From Ochromonas danica (taxonomy: Eukaryota > Sar > Chrysophyceae > Chromulinales > Chromulinaceae): a stretch of DNA of 64,000 bases. A model generated the notes under the pieces. It did not search any database, had not been told where the DNA came from, and was given only the letters and a program-made list of their open reading frames with translations. The stretch lies in contig VKHL01000013.1 in assembly GCA_015146655.1 (NCBI GenBank), forward strand, positions 130,879-194,878, given 5' to 3'. How positions within the stretch are numbered: position 1 is the first letter of the stretch; each line of letters opens with the position of its first letter. The translations under genes were made by a program, and so were the position numbers. Below are positions 1 to 10,926 of this stretch, piece by piece.

Positions 1-455
1 CCAGCTCTCTCGATGCTAATCAGCAGATCAGCACTTTCAGCCACAGCATGAAGACGAGCCCATTGTTCATCGTCCATCTTTTCGCCTGGCGGGAATGCTT
101 GGATGGTAAGTTTCTCGTGGAAGTCTTGAAGGTTTGCTCCTCTGGCACACGCTCTGACCACTTCTTCATTGCACAAGTCAGTCAGTACCGTCACTGCCTT
201 CCCCAGGTGAAGGAGTGACTTCACCATCGAGAGAGCTCCTAAAGGACCGTCAGTCTCAGTGGGAGGATCGTAGCTAATCATACAGGGGAAGCCAGTGATG
301 ATGATGACATGGTGAGACGACTCAATCAATTCACAACAATGCAGAAGCTCTCCAGGTGGTTCTAAGATGGGTTTGATGCCTCGATTTCCCTCATCTTGTT
401 GAACCAGAGCTTCGATGGAGCCTATGATAGTATCTAGTCGAGTGCGAGGCAGCAT
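1..455 (-). CDS. DGLUCY: D-glutamate cyclase-like protein (DUF4392), N-terminal part, cut by window edge
   Basis: The minus-strand frame opens with ATG at 453-455 and stays open for 151 codons to the window edge, so the rest of the gene lies outside. The segment IIITGFPCMISYDPPTETDG followed by GPLGALSMVKSLLHLGKAV matches what I recall of the D-glutamate cyclase family (human DGLUCY, formerly C14orf159; DUF4392), which turns D-glutamate into 5-oxo-D-proline. In animals the enzyme is mitochondrial; no targeting peptide is obvious here, because the frame begins MLPRTRLDTIIGSIEALVQQ. It is divergent from the Y14 gene with about 145 bp between start codons. The family call rests on one well-conserved block, and bacterial DUF4392 proteins of other function cannot be excluded. 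Confidence 0.6.
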   Translation of the reverse strand, partial: MLPRTRLDTIIGSIEALVQQDEGNRGIKPILEPPGELLHCCELIESSHHVIIITGFPCMISYDPPTETDGPLGALSMVKSLLHLGKAVTVLTDLCNEEVVRACARGANLQDFHEKLTIQAFPPGEKMDDEQWARLHAVAESADLLISIERA

Positions 456-599
456 GGTGAGTGGGGTTTGGTTTGCTTTTCCTGGCGAGCTTGTGAGACA
501 ATTCGCTCCTCACCACGCACCACAACAATAGCTGACTCTGTCCAACAATTATCGTATCGTCTGCACGTTTGATTTATCCACGGCTTTGATTTTGAAAGA
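456..599. promoter_or_regulatory. Shared divergent promoter region
   Basis: About 145 bp separate the start codons of the D-glutamate cyclase-like gene (leftward) and Y14 (rightward), so both promoters and 5' leaders must lie here. No TATA box or other named element stands out. Confidence 0.4.
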
Positions 600-1330
600 A
601 TGGCAGAAGAAGTTGACTATGAAGAAGAGGAAATGAATGTCCAGTTGGGAAAAGATCAGACTGAATCTACCCTGCAGACTGAAGCTCCTTCTGCTGAAGC
701 AGCACAAGATGATCGACCAGCGGCAGCAGCACCTACCTCAGCCACACAGAATGATACGAAAATCAAAAAGAAAGGTCGTGGTCATCAACGTCGTGCAGAT
801 GATGATGATCGATATAGTGGACGAGGTGGTGTCTTCGAACGTCTTGCGCAGTCAGGAGGCGCTGGTCCCTTGCAATGTAAGGCCAAACGATGAAAAACTG
901 AAATACACACTTTTTGGGAAAACTGAAAATTCCCGTTCTTGCCCCCCTTGGATACTGTGTTATGACAATCTGTCTTGTGTCAATGTTGTCTTTGTGGTGC
1001 AGCAATAGAGGGATGGATAGTCTTTGTCACTAATGTCCACCCTGAAGCCACAGAGGATCATTTATTGGACAAGTTCTCTGAGTTTGGTCAAGTTAAGAAT
1101 ATTCATCTAATTCTTGATCGTCGCACTGGTTATGTCAAGGTGGGGTTATCAATTGGATTGTTATGGCTGATGATTTCCTTTCGATGCTCATTATCACGTT
1201 TGTCTGTTAGGGCTATGCTCTCATCGAATATGAATCCTTTGAAGATGCTCAAACAGCTATCAAGGAGATGAATGGTGGCCAATTGTTAGATCGCGAGGTT
1301 TCTGTAGGTTGGGCTTTCAATAAGAAGTAA
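600..1330 (+). CDS. RBM8A: RNA-binding protein 8A / Y14, exon junction complex core
   Basis: Three exons: 600-876, 1003-1139 and 1211-1330. The joins are in phase (277 + 137 + 120 nt, 177 residues). The N-terminal third is acidic then basic and low in complexity. A single RRM spans about residues 97-172, with RNP2-like WIVFVTNV and RNP1-like KGYALIEY. The string [20 protein letters not shown] and then [17 protein letters not shown] is diagnostic of Y14, the partner of Mago nashi in the exon junction complex, which marks spliced mRNAs and acts in export and decay. Family members are about 170 residues, so length fits. Its presence agrees with the intron-rich genes around it. The C-terminal Arg/Ser tail of animal Y14 is absent: the protein ends soon after the RRM with VGWAFNKK. 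Confidence 0.93.
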
Positions 1331-1564
1331 AATGGAGAACGAGGGCCTTGTTGCCACCATCAATCATCTCACATTACTTCGCTGTCCTTTGGTTTAATTT
1401 CGTCACACAGACTATAGCATAGTGAACTAAACCTGAGAGTGTCAAGATCAACAGACCACGCAGTTTACGATTGTCACGTCACTTTCTTACTGTTTAGCTT
1501 TCTACACGCCAGCAGCTGTCGTTGCTTGGAGTGAATATAACGGTTGTAGATGCATCGCAATTCT

Positions 1565-3245
1565 TCAACCAAAGTTAGGCTTGAAGGTTTGATGGTTTTC
1601 ATCTTCTTCAGCGCCATCTTCATCATCTTCGTCCCATTCGTTGCTGCGCAAAGCAAGAAGACGATTCATGTCATCCATGGCCATGGAGAAGCGCACAAGA
1701 CCAAGCCGCCGCCTCTCCTCAATCTAAACACCATAAAAACTGATTAGTCATAAGCACACTACGAATCATATTTCGCCAACTCACTTCATGAGCAGAGAGA
1801 TTCTCTAGAGTAACAGAAGTACGTCGATGAACATATTTATTCTTATACTTGGGAGAACGATTAATTACTTGGATCTTTTCGTTATCAATGAGAATACATC
1901 CAGCCATAGCCTTATCACCTTGACGATGGTCTTTTGATGTGGAAAATACAGTAAAGACTCTTGCTCCCTTTGAGAGAGAAACACCGTAAGCATGAGCTTC
2001 ATGAGCTCTAATGATGTAGGAAAGGTTGTTGGCTGCAAGGAAATTTTCGATGGCCTTGTTTCCAAAACAAACTGCCCCTCCTCCACGAGGAGATTCACCA
2101 AATCCAGTTTCGTCTAAAGTGGGTTCCATTTCTTCTGAACAAGGATCAGACCAAATACAATCAGTGGCCACTTGCTTCATCCATTCTTCTTCGTGTTCAT
2201 AGGAAGGCATGATAGAAATAACGCGTGGCAGAGACATGATAGCTTGAATCTCAGACGAATGCTCTGGTACAGGACGCGGGATACCACCATGAATACAGAA
2301 AATTTCATGATCGATGATAGCAGAGAGAGGAAGACGATCAAAGGCAAGATTGCATTCCTCCCAAACCATCTCTCCTGTCATAATGCCAAAACGATCTTTA
2401 CACTGATAAAGAAAAGACTTCTCCTTATAGTGACTCTCCCATCCATTTACGTCACGAGTCTCATGATTTCCACGAAGCAGTGAAATCTTATGAGGATAAA
2501 GGAGCTTGAGACCAAAGAGATAGGCTACACATTCCAAACAAGACATGCCACGATCAACAATATCACCAAGAAAAAGGAAGTGACCAGCTGCAAGATCTAA
2601 TCCCAGCTTCCAAAGATTATCAGAGAAGAAATGTAAATCTTCTAAATTGCCGTGAATGTCTCCAAAGACGTAGACGGGGGACTGTAAGAAGATGCAACGA
2701 GGTTGTTGTTCAAAGATCTCTGTCACAGCACGACAAACTGTAATCAAATCTTTTGCAAATTGTTCTGACTGTAAATAAGTCATATGTTTAACAGGGTCTT
2801 GAAAAGCGGCCACAAATTTCTCTGCGATCTGTTGAGCAGGCGATCGAGAGGGTTCTGACATGGCCTCTAAAATATTCTGAGTGAGCATGGATCCTCGGGT
2901 GCCCATTTTCACTCTCTGTCTCCCAGTATCATTGATAATGTGAGAGACTGTGGCAATAGGACGATGGCGTCGTTTCACCATGGACTCCAAATCCTGTAAA
3001 CGTTTTTCGTCTTCAAGACGCTCCACTTTTGCACTAAGGGCAGCAATAGCTGCATCTTTGATTCGTAATTCATTTTGTAAAGTTTCAATCAATTTGCCTT
3101 CTGTATCGATCTCATTTGGTTTACTGCCAGCCTTAGGAACAGCTCTTTTTCCACCTCCACGAGGAGCCATGTTTACATTACTGGTCGTTACTTTCGACGG
3201 AGAATGATTTGTTCCAAAGATACTTTCTGAAAGTGATTGCAACAT
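1565..3245 (-). CDS. PPP-family serine/threonine protein phosphatase
   Basis: Two exons on the minus strand, 3245-1785 and 1723-1565. The 61-nt intron has GTGAGT and TTTAG ends and phase 0, giving 539 residues. The catalytic domain covers about residues 180-480 and keeps the metal and phosphate ligands: GDIHGN (195-200), GDIVDRG (227-233), RGNHE (258-262) and IHGG (near 327). Residues 47-92 form a short coiled-coil-like region, so the enzyme may be regulated through its N-terminus. GDIHGN instead of the usual GDIHGQ, and divergent spacing, place it outside core PP1, PP2A or PP2B; a protist-specific PPP branch is likely. The second exon adds a basic-then-acidic tail. A start at Met26, giving MAPRGGG, is an alternative to the first ATG. 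Confidence 0.85.
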
Positions 3246-3552
3246 TCTACAACTCTACTTCGTTCTTAATGCTGACTTTTCTTGCACTCGCTAATTCTTC
3301 TCAACAAGAACAACAAATTCCACCCAACACTGCTCTCTCGCTCTGCTGTCTGTCGATCAAGCAATTTCTCCCCGCATGTTAACTTAACTCAACAGCAACG
3401 GTCGGGCTGGTGAGTTTTGAACAGCAGCATGTGATCAGCAAAAGTCTGAAATAGTGAGAATTTTCTCCAACTTCGTCTGTTGGTCTTTCCTTTGTGGCTT
3501 GTCTGTGGCGCGTGAAGGGGCAGGAGATTTTAATGAAATAGCGTAGTTGACG
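3246..3552. promoter_or_regulatory. Divergent promoter region with TTAACTTAA motif
   Basis: The region separates the start codons of the leftward phosphatase and the rightward 351-residue gene. It contains GTTAACTTAACT at about 3378-3389, one of several copies of a TTAACTTAA motif found upstream of genes in this window. Nothing else is recognised. Confidence 0.4.
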
Positions 3553-4608
3553 ATGAGTAAAAAATCAATTCTCCGTGGTGTCAAAGGACAAGAGCATTCA
3601 GCTAATAATACTCTAGTTGAAGAGTTATTATCACCAAATTCTTCTGATGAAGAAGAAAATCAAGAATTTGTCGATGCCTCTCATGGTGGCTTCCCTTCCG
3701 AAGATGGTTCAAGAAAGAAAAGTCGAATCCCATGGGATCGTGATCCCCGTGGTGATAAGAATGGTTTAAAACTTGCTTTGCTAACTCTCATTCATGATCA
3801 TAAATATCACATTGAAGGCAAGTACATGGACAATTTCCGCGATGTAGCCACGCTACTCTCTCAACCGGGAAGTGTGTTTGAACGCTATCAAGGAATTGAA
3901 CCTTCTGGTGCTCAAAGAAAATTTAATCAAATTGTGAAAGAAGTTGCAAAGACCTTTGCTCTGACTGAATCGGGAGAATTCCAACAAGAACAAGAGGCCT
4001 CAGGATTTGAAATCTTGGCTTTATCAATGATCAAAGACATGGTGAATCGTGAGAAAGAGAAGAATGCTCGTCGTCAAAGCCGGACTCCAGGCAAAGCCAT
4101 TGCTTCTCCCTCTTCACCTGTCCCAGTTCCCCGCGGCAATGTTGGTCCTCAAGGAACAACTCTTTTACGTAAACGAAAATCGGACATTATCCCTCTAAAG
4201 ACTGCATTGCGCAAGTTCGCACTGACGGACTCTTTCTTTGGAGATCAGGAAGGTACAGAAGGAGTGAACGCGGGGTATGAATCACCAGTTGATTCCGCTG
4301 CCAATGCTCGGGTGGAATACAGTGTTCACAAGGTGGCCATCCAGAGATTGAAAGAACGTTTCCCAGATATCACTCAAGTTGACCATGTGCTGAAAGCTGC
4401 CGAGATCTCTTCAAGTAGTATTGCTTCTTTTGCTACGACTACTCAAGTGAAGATGGAGAAGCCAGTTGATCGCATTCTCGTCTTGTATGAGGAAATAATG
4501 TCTGAGCGAGATTATGTGAGCAAGGCGAAGCTGCTGTTGGGTCTCGGAACTGCTGATGCGTTGGAGCTGGATGCATTTTTAAGACCTCTTTATGATACTA
4601 ATAAATAA
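3553..4608 (+). CDS. Uncharacterised basic protein
   Basis: Single open frame of 351 codons. The first ATG in frame is at 3553; a TTG two codons earlier is not a credible eukaryotic start. The N-terminus is acidic and serine-rich. A predicted helical region at about residues 58-145 begins with IPWDRDPRGDKNGLKLALL, with a second helix around KFNQIVKEVAKTF. Its pattern, an early Trp then three helices, recalls Myb/SANT-like (trihelix) DNA-binding domains, but this is weak. The middle is Ser/Pro/Arg-rich, and the C-terminal 80 residues are again helical. No catalytic motif or signal peptide is visible. I do not recognise the family. Codon use and the absence of internal stops support a real gene, possibly a nuclear protein. 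Confidence 0.6.
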   Translation: MSKKSILRGVKGQEHSANNTLVEELLSPNSSDEEENQEFVDASHGGFPSEDGSRKKSRIPWDRDPRGDKNGLKLALLTLIHDHKYHIEGKYMDNFRDVATLLSQPGSVFERYQGIEPSGAQRKFNQIVKEVAKTFALTESGEFQQEQEASGFEILALSMIKDMVNREKEKNARRQSRTPGKAIASPSSPVPVPRGNVGPQGTTLLRKRKSDIIPLKTALRKFALTDSFFGDQEGTEGVNAGYESPVDSAANARVEYSVHKVAIQRLKERFPDITQVDHVLKAAEISSSSIASFATTTQVKMEKPVDRILVLYEEIMSERDYVSKAKLLLGLGTADALELDAFLRPLYDTNK

Positions 4609-4961
4609 CCCACGTGCGTGAAATTCTTTCTATTGTGGTTCAATCCCCCCCCCCCCCCCCCTTTTTACGATGTCAAAACTGACTTTCTTAACTACTTCAC
4701 AGTAAATAAATACTCTATAACACACCCTTCAACATTATGCTTTCTTCTTTTTTCTTCCATTGTAAAGAGTCAACTGATGTAAGGTTATGATCTCATCAGT
4801 CTCATCTCAGGCAGGCATCATCTCACCTGCGGCGGCAGAAGATGGAACAGTCATTACTAATTGCGTGTGATCTAGACGTGGCATCGTCGTTTTCTTGCCT
4901 GGTTTGTGGAAATTGTGGAAATTGATTCATGTCTTGAGAGAGGTCATTAATAAACATCCTC
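4609..4961. other. Intergenic region with a poly-C tract
   Basis: This is the 3' flank of one gene and the 5' flank of the next. It holds a run of 17 C at 4645-4661. No further element is recognised. Confidence 0.5.
4645..4661. repeat. Homopolymer (C)17
   Basis: Seventeen consecutive C residues, 36 bp after a stop codon. Such tracts are length-variable and error-prone in sequencing, so the exact count should be treated with care. Confidence 0.9.
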
Positions 4962-5858
4962 ATGAGGCAAGGTCAATTTGAAATCACGTTGTTAAATGAG
5001 AATGGACAGCTCTATAAGGAGCAATCTGTTGATTCTACAGTCTATGCCATAGCTACGCCGGGTGCCAAATATCACGTCCAAATCAAAGTCTATCCAGATG
5101 AAAAGGGAGACTACCCTGCTCGCTATCTACGTTTTGGACTCTATGTGGATGGTAGGGATGTTCAATACTGGAAGCGTCTGGATTTGTCAGCAGTCTCATC
5201 GAGCAGTGTGGGAGGGAAGAAGGATCCCCAACATGTCCGCTTTTGGGGGTTTAAGAAGAATACGGATGAAATTATCTCTTTTGTTTTCGCTATTCCAAAC
5301 CAATCTATAGTGCTTCCTGAACGTCTTCCTGGTTCTCGACCATTGGGCAGTGTGAAAGCGGTGATATATGCTGCACGTCTGGTAGGCGGAGTATTCAACA
5401 ATCTTGTCTGTGTAAAAGATATCCCCAAAGCACAACAAGTCTCTCAAAATGAAAAGGTTATGTTACAACCTAGTTTAACGACTTCGTTGGGTGAACGGGT
5501 ACACAATGAAAAGTTCGTTCCTAACCTTGCAAAATGGGAGAATATCAGCTCACAGCCTTTGGCAACCTTAGAATTGCGTTATCACACTGAACAAACATTA
5601 AATATCCTCCAGGGAATTGGACTGCATCCGAAACGTAGTTGTGACGATCTTGACCAGTCTTCGCAGACCAAGAAAGGTCGATTTACTTTGAATGGTGAAT
5701 TATCAAGCGATAATGGAAATGCTGATAAAGCACGTGAAGTTGAAGAAGCAGAAGTAGTGATAATAGAAACAGAAAAAGTGGTCCCTTTACTAGATCTGAC
5801 AGACGACACTTTGACACCAGCGTGGCAACATCTTGTGGTTAGGCGCTCACAAAGTTGA
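4962..5858 (+). CDS. Uncharacterised protein with DUF7918-like N-terminal domain
   Basis: Single exon of 298 residues from the ATG at 4962. Residues 1-110 look all-beta: YAIATPGAKYHVQIKVYPD, then LYVDGRDVQYW, then VRFWGFKK. The order of a PG-containing strand, a VDG turn and an (R/K)FxGFK strand recalls DUF7918, a domain of unknown function best known from fungi; this is a recalled resemblance. The C-terminal part has low complexity, with a basic patch near KRSCDDLDQSSQTKKGR that could be a nuclear localisation signal. There is no signal peptide or membrane span. Its function is unknown. Confidence 0.6.
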   Translation: MRQGQFEITLLNENGQLYKEQSVDSTVYAIATPGAKYHVQIKVYPDEKGDYPARYLRFGLYVDGRDVQYWKRLDLSAVSSSSVGGKKDPQHVRFWGFKKNTDEIISFVFAIPNQSIVLPERLPGSRPLGSVKAVIYAARLVGGVFNNLVCVKDIPKAQQVSQNEKVMLQPSLTTSLGERVHNEKFVPNLAKWENISSQPLATLELRYHTEQTLNILQGIGLHPKRSCDDLDQSSQTKKGRFTLNGELSSDNGNADKAREVEEAEVVIIETEKVVPLLDLTDDTLTPAWQHLVVRRSQS

Positions 5859-5937
5859 ATTGCTGCCATCTTTTTAAGTTCATGTGACGAATATTGTAAG
5901 GTGAATGGAAGAGTGAAATATTGAATATTTACTATTA

Positions 5938-6759
5938 TCAAGGAGTCACTGGCAAACCGTGTTTCACAGCAGTAGAAATGCACTGCATACATGCTTCGAT
6001 TGAGAAAACGTCCTGTAACTCATCGCTGGCACTAGTGCGAAGGAGTCCTCGGAGACTGCTTTCCATGTCAATCCAGACAGATGCATGCGCAGAAGCAGCA
6101 ACCTCGAGCACAGCAGTCATCACCCGATCGATGGTCTTGGGACCTATGCCTCCAGCATAGCCACAGCGGACAGATGGATAGGTTCTAGGTGATGGAAATG
6201 ATTGAATTTCTACACCTTTACCGCACGATGAGTCATATAGAAGACTAATGTTGGGTGGCACCACATCTGAGTGGACATGTTCCCATAGCGACTTGGTTTC
6301 CTCGTTGTATTGGAAAATCCACTCCACATTCGGCAAGGAAATAGCAATGCTTCGAATATTGGAGGCATAGAAAGAAAGCTTAGAGCTATCCACAAGAACA
6401 CCATTAGCAGCAGTGGCATTGATTTGAATCCGCTGGAAGCCCTTATCTGCGAGCTGTTGTACGAAGCCTCCTTCTCCCTCCAAAACTTGCTGGCAACGAT
6501 CAAAGCAAAGATGTCCGGCTAAATTTAATGATGCACCCAATACTTTCGCGCTTTCAAGAAGTGATTCCACCCATTGCCACGTGGGATATCTGGGCGATCC
6601 TTCTTTGTCACTTCGGAATAAAAGTCCCCATTCCACCCAATTGTAGTGCTTAGAAAGGATCACCAACAGCTCAGGAGAGACAGATAGATCAGCACCACAG
6701 AATCCTATTCTCCGGATTGGGGGAAACTGATTGGATCCAGAATAAGCGATGGTTGTCAT
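5938..6759 (-). CDS. Conserved TIM-barrel-like protein of unknown function
   Basis: Single exon of 273 residues with the ATG at 6759. Motifs run in a TIM-barrel-like order: IGFCGADLSVSPE near the start, YNWVEWGLLFRSD, RYPTW, NLAGHLC, GFQRIQINATAANGV and CGYAGGIGP close to the end. The layout (Asp and Glu at strand ends, a late glycine-rich GYAGGIGP loop that could bind phosphate) resembles phosphoribosylanthranilate isomerase-like barrels and a group of uncharacterised bacterial and fungal proteins. It lacks enough of the TrpF signature for that name. Probably a cytosolic enzyme; the substrate is unknown. It is divergent from the carboxypeptidase gene with about 225 bp between start codons. 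Confidence 0.65.
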   Translation of the reverse strand: MTTIAYSGSNQFPPIRRIGFCGADLSVSPELLVILSKHYNWVEWGLLFRSDKEGSPRYPTWQWVESLLESAKVLGASLNLAGHLCFDRCQQVLEGEGGFVQQLADKGFQRIQINATAANGVLVDSSKLSFYASNIRSIAISLPNVEWIFQYNEETKSLWEHVHSDVVPPNISLLYDSSCGKGVEIQSFPSPRTYPSVRCGYAGGIGPKTIDRVMTAVLEVAASAHASVWIDMESSLRGLLRTSASDELQDVFSIEACMQCISTAVKHGLPVTP

Positions 6760-6984
6760 ATCTTGGAACTCTCAAAGTTCTCAACTCAAAGCTCTATGTT
6801 GAACAAAGAAAGTACAGAATGCGTGCGGAAAATCCTGTTGTCCTCTGCACACTGTCCTGTGTGCGTGTGTGGTGGTTTGAAGGCAGTGGCTGCTTGTTGC
6901 TGCCGTCGTCCCGGTCTCCTGCTGCGGGGTTGGAACTTGTGCCATCATCCATCTTCTTCACAACCTTATTCCGAAGACGAAAGA

Positions 6985-8490
6985 ATGTGGTCCCCATTAG
7001 GATTCCTTTGCTTACTTGGTCTGACTGGTGTTCAGCTCAGCCTTGCTTATACTCAAGAGGCCTTGGCGGATCAAATCACCAATTTACCTGGTACCGATGG
7101 TTTGAATATTAAATTCAACCAGTTCTCTGGATACCTCGCCATCCCTGGTACCTCCGGTGCTTTAACAAAGCACATGCACTACTGGTAAAATTCGAATATA
7201 ATAATTTTATTATTTATTGTTTATTATTTTAGTATTAAAATATTTTTGTGTATTTTTCTTGACAGGTTTGTGGAGAGTCAAGGCAATCCTTCCACTGATC
7301 CTCTCACTTTGTGGACCAACGGTGGACCTGGCTGCTCTGGTTTGATCGGATTCTTGACCGAGATGGGTCCTTTCCAACCTAATGCAGACCTCACCTTGAA
7401 GCTCAATGACTATGCTTGGAACAAGCTCAGCAACATGATCTTCATTGAATCCCCTGCTGGTGTTGGCTTCAGCTACACTGATGATAAGGACGATTTGAAG
7501 ACTGGCGACGCCCAGACTGCTTTGGACAACTACAACCTTATCCAGGCCTTTTTGACTCGCTTCCCTGAGTACCGCACCAATGATCTTTACATCACTGCTG
7601 AGTCTTACGGTGGCCACTACATTCCTACCCTCGCCAAGCAAATCGTGGACTCTAACAAAGTCCAAGGCAACACTGTCCTCAACTTCAAGGGATTTGCTGT
7701 TGGAAACCCTTACACTGATTTCTACAGTGGCATTCCTGCCAGCATTGACACCTATTGGGGTCATCAGCTCATTCCACAGACACTCTACAGTGAGTATGTC
7801 AAGACTTGCCGTGAAGCTAAGAAGCCTAACTTCGAGCAGTGTGAGCTTTTGACTGCTCGCCTCATGAACTCTATTGGCGACCTCAACCCTTACGCCTTGG
7901 ACTACCCTGTTTGTACCACTAGCAGTGGCGCTAAGAGATTGTCTGCCCAGGGCTTGTGGCAGATGAATCATCAGATCAAGGCTGCCGGCATGAAGCCTAA
8001 GGCCCTTGGCGTGAAGAGCACTTCTGATTATGAGCCTTGTCTTGATGACTACGGTGTGGCTTACCTCAACCAGGCCTCTGTCAAGGCTGCTATTCATGTC
8101 CAAGGCGATATTACTTGGGATGAGTGCAGTAACACCGTTCGCTACAATATCACCGACAGTGAAAGAACCTCCACTGCCCCCATCTACAACTATTTGATCG
8201 ATGGTGGATACAAGCTCAACCTTCTTGTCTACTCTGGTGATGATGATAGTGTTTGTGGTACCATTGGAACTCAGTCTTGGATCTGGAATCTCGGATACGA
8301 GCCTGCCGCCAACGCTTGGAAAACTTACACTGTTAACCAGCAAACTGCTGGCTATTTGACTCAGTGGAAGAACACCAAGCTTGGCTTCTTGACCATCCAT
8401 GGTGCTGGACACGAAGTGCCAACCTACAAGCCTGAGGTTGCTTACGATATGTTCAAGAGATTCTTGGCTGGTGAGTTTACCAGTAAATAA
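6985..8490 (+). CDS. Serine carboxypeptidase (peptidase family S10)
   Basis: Two exons, 6985-7184 and 7266-8490, joined in phase (474 residues). The start MWSPLGFLCLLGLTGVQLSL is a signal peptide, so the enzyme is secreted or goes to the vacuole. It keeps the S10 landmarks: WTNGGPGCSG for the oxyanion hole, TAESYGGHY with the nucleophile near Ser180, YSGDDD with catalytic Asp near 394, and IHGAGHEVP with His near 449. Family members release C-terminal amino acids at acid pH. Length is normal. The coding exon is more GC- and codon-biased than its neighbours, which suggests high expression. An upstream in-frame ATG at 6763 was rejected because it would bury the signal peptide. Confidence 0.95.
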
Positions 8491-8839
8491 ACTGATGGTA
8501 GATGTCGAAGAGTACCATTTAAAACATCCGTCACGCTACAATTTGGTACTGTGACCCTCGTTGACAGCATCTGCGCATCAGGCTGATTACAACATGTGTT
8601 GATACTTAGCCAACACAAGACTGTATTGAAGTAGAAAACTATAGGGATTAAGTTTCTTTAATTATTAATCAATGACACGTCTTCGGACGAAAATGGAAAG
8701 TGGTTCTTGTAAACTATGAAGTCCCTCGCATCGTAGTAATCTGTTGGTTGTGTTTTGCTGCTGTGTTGACGTGATCTTTGCTTCACAAGAAACAAGCAGA
8801 TCGAGGAGTTGTGGGCCAGAGCGTTCAGTGGAATAGCAA
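8491..8839. other. Intergenic region, nothing recognised
   Basis: This is the 3' flank of the carboxypeptidase gene and the 5' flank of the next gene on the same strand. I see no repeat, RNA gene or convincing frame. Confidence 0.5.
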
Positions 8840-10427
8840 ATGCAACCACTCCTGTCTGTGTTGCTTCTTATCATTTGGGTTGTGGAGACTTCATCCTATT
8901 TGCAATCTACTCGCTTTCTTGGGCGAGCATCTTGGTTATCAGCAGCATCCCCCCTCCACTACAAGAAAACTACAACTGAGAGTGAGCTTGTAAACGTAGA
9001 ACTACAGCGCTATGTGGAGCCTATCAATGGCACAGATATCAGCCAACTTATTGAAGAGATGTCTTTGCAAGAGAAATATTCTCTTCTGTTGCAATCCTAT
9101 GGAAACAAAGTACTGGAGAGTGGTGGTCGTAGAAAAGACAGCAACTTGTTCCAAAAGATAGAGGGATTATATGATAATATGGTTCAAAAGGCGATTCAAC
9201 CAGATGATAAATCAACTCAATCACTCTATGATGCTGCGTCAGCATTTTGTGATATTGAAATCATGAGCCGCGCGATGAAATTAGCCAGATTAGGTGAGCT
9301 TCCAGCCTTTCTTCCACTCTCTTATAGTTGGGTTCATAATGGAGAGTCAAATGATATGTGATGCAGGTGGGAGAGCACGAGCCTTTGGCCTGGCCAATGG
9401 CCAGTTGACAACTCCTTTACTGACCGAGGCTGAGAGTCGATTGCTGCAAGTGCAACTACCTACTGACAGTCGCGAAGAGGAAGTTTTCTATGCAACTTCT
9501 ATTGCTACGGCTGTTGCTGCATGGGTAGGATTAGAACTCGGAGGAATCTTCTCTCATGATCTGCACTTGTGGACGAACCTCTACTCTTGTCTATTGCTCT
9601 TGGTAGGCAGTTTGGATGTTATCTTTCAGAAGGCGAAGACATTGAGATTAGCTGTTGCTGGGTTGGAACGTCTTGTACTTCGCGACGAGGAACGCCAGGC
9701 ACATGTGGATGCATCTGCTTTCCTGGTGGGTTATCTCCTTGGGCTGCCGTGTTTTTGCTACAAGCCGGAAGTCAATGAAGCTCTCAAGATGTTGCAAGGC
9801 TTACCAGATAATCTTGATGTTTATAAGCAAGTCCCTTATCGTCGACAGCAAAACCAGAGAAAAGCTTCTGGTGGCTCTGGATGGGGATTAGACCAGATGT
9901 TGTCACAATTTAAGAGCAAGGTGCCCGCTGCTTCTCCACCCTCTACAAATACATCTTTGTCGCAATCAAGTTCCTCCTCGCCTCTTACTGAGGAGTCCAT
10001 TCCTTCCACTAGAACCGAAGTGCAAGTGACTGCAGCGGAGTCAATCTTAAATAATGGTCGAGTCTTGATTTGGTTGCTGACCCCGGTTGCTGCTGAGTCT
10101 CAGCGTTATGGACAGACTATTCTTTCGGATCCTCGCAGGTAAGTACCGTGCACTTGGTATGTGAGGTTACCTTTATTGTTTGTGAACATGTTGTTTAGGA
10201 GCAAGGAGCTGCTGAAAATGGTGGCCTCTATAGATAGGAATAGGACTTCCTCGGTCTTGCCTACTCGTTCAGAAGACCAGCAGGCCTTGTTACAATGGGC
10301 CTATTTTGAAGCTAGCACCTTAGTAAAGCAATATTCCGATCTTCTCGGTGGAGTCAGCTCGTATTTACGAACAGGCACATCCACTGTTGGCGAATGTGCT
10401 TTGCTTATCGAGAACGAGTTGTCTTAA
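8840..10427 (+). CDS. Putative plastid-targeted protein, family not recognised
   Basis: Three exons, 8840-9293, 9367-10138 and 10199-10427. Phases 1 and 2 match, giving 484 residues. The protein begins MQPLLSVLLLIIWVVETSS, a signal peptide, and continues YLQSTRFLGRASWLSAASPL, a basic Ser/Ala-rich stretch like the transit part of a bipartite plastid leader, although with Tyr rather than the usual Phe after the likely cleavage site. Residues about 190-300 hold two hydrophobic stretches, near IATAVAAWVGLELGGIFSHD and LWTNLYSCLLLLVGSLDVIF, so it may be a thylakoid or envelope protein. The block FLVGYLLGLPCFCYKPEVNE looks conserved. A Ser/Pro-rich linker precedes the C-terminal helical region. No enzymatic motif is seen. 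Confidence 0.7.
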
Positions 10428-10926
10428 CAATCAATGTTTGTAAATAATTAGAGATGGAAATGGGCTAGTGTGACTTTCTTCGGCACGAATCGATTCATAC
10501 AACGCGATGAACACAGGTTTTATACTATACACAGGGTTATACACATGGTTATGGTCATAGTAACCAAATGCAGGTTATCAGTTTGTTTGTTGCATGGGCT
10601 TTCTCCAAATAATATTTCTCTCTCCAACTTGCTCTTTCCAACTTACTCTCTCTCTCTCTCTCTCTAACATGTCATTATTCTCTTCAACAAATTCCAAATG
10701 CCCCTCTCTAATGCTCCCAATCTTCCTAATCTTCCTTGGGAGAAATCAACGAAACAAGAAAACCCACGGCAAATCTCCCATCCACACCGCCACGCTGAGA
10801 GAGGGCCAACACAGTGTCGAGCACAAGCACAGGGCAGGGCAGAGACAAGCACAAGAAGACTCAGACTTGACTCACAAATTTTCCCCTCGACACCGAGAGG
10901 TTGAGCACAATTTAATTAATTGCAAC
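10428..10926. other. Intergenic region and probable 5' leader with a (CT)n tract
   Basis: This is about 500 bp before the GTPase start codon. It includes a CT dinucleotide run at about 10647-10668. The downstream frame is open back through this region, but the first credible signal peptide starts at 10927, so most of this is probably promoter and leader. Confidence 0.45.

Noticed and set aside
7210-8412. A 400-codon open frame antisense to the serine carboxypeptidase
   Set aside because: The sense strand encodes a full catalytic S10 protein with strong codon bias; the antisense frame has no recognisable motif and is a by-product of that bias.
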